Assembly: GCA_028023455.1 (NCBI GenBank)
Contig: JAQFVV010000014.1
Location: forward strand, 1,617,336-1,681,335
Length of the DNA stretch: 64,000 nucleotides
Source: Epiperipatus broadwayi
Lineage: Eukaryota; Onychophora; Udeonychophora; Euonychophora; Peripatidae
Reading direction: 5' to 3'
The position numbers were made by a program, and so were the translations under genes. A model generated the notes under the pieces. The model ran no database searches. It was not told where the DNA came from and saw only the letters and a program-made list of their open reading frames with translations. Of the stretch, positions 63,551 through 64,000 are shown in pieces (positions within the stretch are counted from its first letter, which is position 1; each line of letters begins with the position of its first letter).

Positions 63551-63555
63551 GTTAA

Positions 63556-63935
63556 TAAAATTAATTAATAAAAGTAACATTTTCTGTTGTTATATGCAAA
63601 ATGTTAGAGAGTTAAGAACTAAATGTCAGTTATTGAAACATGCTATTATTGCAGAAGAATATGATCTAATAGGCTTGACAGAAACATAGTTGAATGATCA
63701 ATTTGTTATTGATCATGTTGTGGATCATAGATATTTGCTATATAGACATGATCATGTAAACTCTAAGCTTTCAAGAGGTGGAGGTGTTTTATTGGCTGTT
63801 AAAAACAACATTGTAACAAAGCAAGTAAATATAGAACTGAATTTTGTTGATTCTATTTGGATTGAAAAATTAGGATCTCAATTGTTTTTGGTTGACTATA
63901 TATATATATATTCCTCCTTATATTAATATAAGGAG

Positions 63936-63971
<36 letters not shown>

Positions 63972-64000
63972 CTCCTTATATTAATACAATTGAACTAAAT
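63556..64000 (+). pseudogene. LINE endonuclease (APE/EEP) N-terminal fragment, interrupted
   Basis: The frame reads YMQNVRELRTKCQLL, then YDLIGLTET (the catalytic Glu box), a stop at 63687-63689 where a Trp is usual (TET-W-LN), LND, a YRHDHVNSKLSRGGGVLLAVK block, and WIEKL. This is the standard start of CR1/Jockey-type LINE ORF2 proteins. Just before the conserved Y-x-PP motif the frame is broken by an AT-rich palindrome (63897-63952); a second copy of the TATTCCTCCTTATATTAATA stretch (from 63967) then resumes the expected PPYINTIEL reading. The fragment leaves the window on the right, so its RT may lie beyond. Confidence 0.75.
63897..63952. repeat. perfect palindrome inserted in a LINE fragment
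   Basis: TTCCTCCTTA-TATTAATA-TAAGGAGGAA (63911-63938) is an exact palindrome, extended by AT runs to 56 bp in total. A further AT run (to 63969) leads to a direct copy of TTCCTCCTTATATTAATA at 63969-63986. Confidence 0.95.

Overview
This window looks like AT-rich (roughly three-quarters A+T by eye) non-coding DNA from an animal nuclear genome. The evidence is eukaryotic: several families of non-LTR (LINE) retrotransposon relics, a non-autonomous hAT element, inverted-repeat elements with hammerhead-ribozyme-like cores, and long AT, AAT and GTA/GGA microsatellites. There are no operons and no bacterial promoters or ribosome binding sites. I found no convincing host protein-coding gene, tRNA or rRNA. 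Most open frames are short, microsatellite-driven or inside mobile elements. The species cannot be fixed from sequence alone; an invertebrate is most likely, because the LINE C-terminal fragments resemble families I associate with ticks, molluscs and crustaceans.

Layout. 1-9.6 kb is AT-rich intergenic or intronic DNA with one possible Tigger-like DNA-transposon relic (2.18-3.48 kb), a small foldback, an (AT)n array and a 93-bp tandem duplication. 9.6-14.5 kb is a compositional domain with C well above G on the + strand and few recognisable features. 16.5-17.5 kb is a large compound inverted repeat with hammerhead-like cores in both arms. 18.4-21.3 kb holds a SINE-like unit, a foldback, a LINE 3' relic on the minus strand and a hAT-type element with 8-bp target duplications. 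21.7-22.6 kb is a C-poor GTA/GGA low-complexity block. 22.6-25.5 kb holds several locally duplicated segments. 29.3-30.0 kb is a long foldback. 31.9-34.9 kb holds two copies of a dispersed repeat, of which a third inverted copy lies at 60.7-61.7 kb, plus a LINE endonuclease fragment. 36.1-38.9 kb has an AAT/poly(A) array and degenerate SINE-like units. 41.2-41.7 kb contains a nearly perfect 299-bp palindrome. 45.0-45.8 kb is a very decayed LINE relic.

The main coding-derived object is a near full-length LINE (about 53.43-58.67 kb, + strand). It has an ORF1 with tandem zinc knuckles, and an ORF2 with an APE-type endonuclease, a reverse transcriptase (YMDD box) and a zf-RVT-like C-terminus, an AATAAA hexamer and an AAT-type 3' tail. 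Several frameshifts make it a pseudogene. It sits between AAT arrays and next to a fragment of a second LINE family. After it come another LINE C-terminal fragment (59.4-59.7 kb), a second hammerhead-type inverted element with a perfect 13-bp target duplication (60.06-60.47 kb), and at the right edge a LINE endonuclease fragment (63.56-64.0 kb) interrupted by a palindromic AT expansion.

The most unusual material is the hammerhead-core inverted-repeat family, which fits a Penelope-like or retrozyme-like retroelement, and the group of very well matched palindromes associated with AT and AAT microsatellites.
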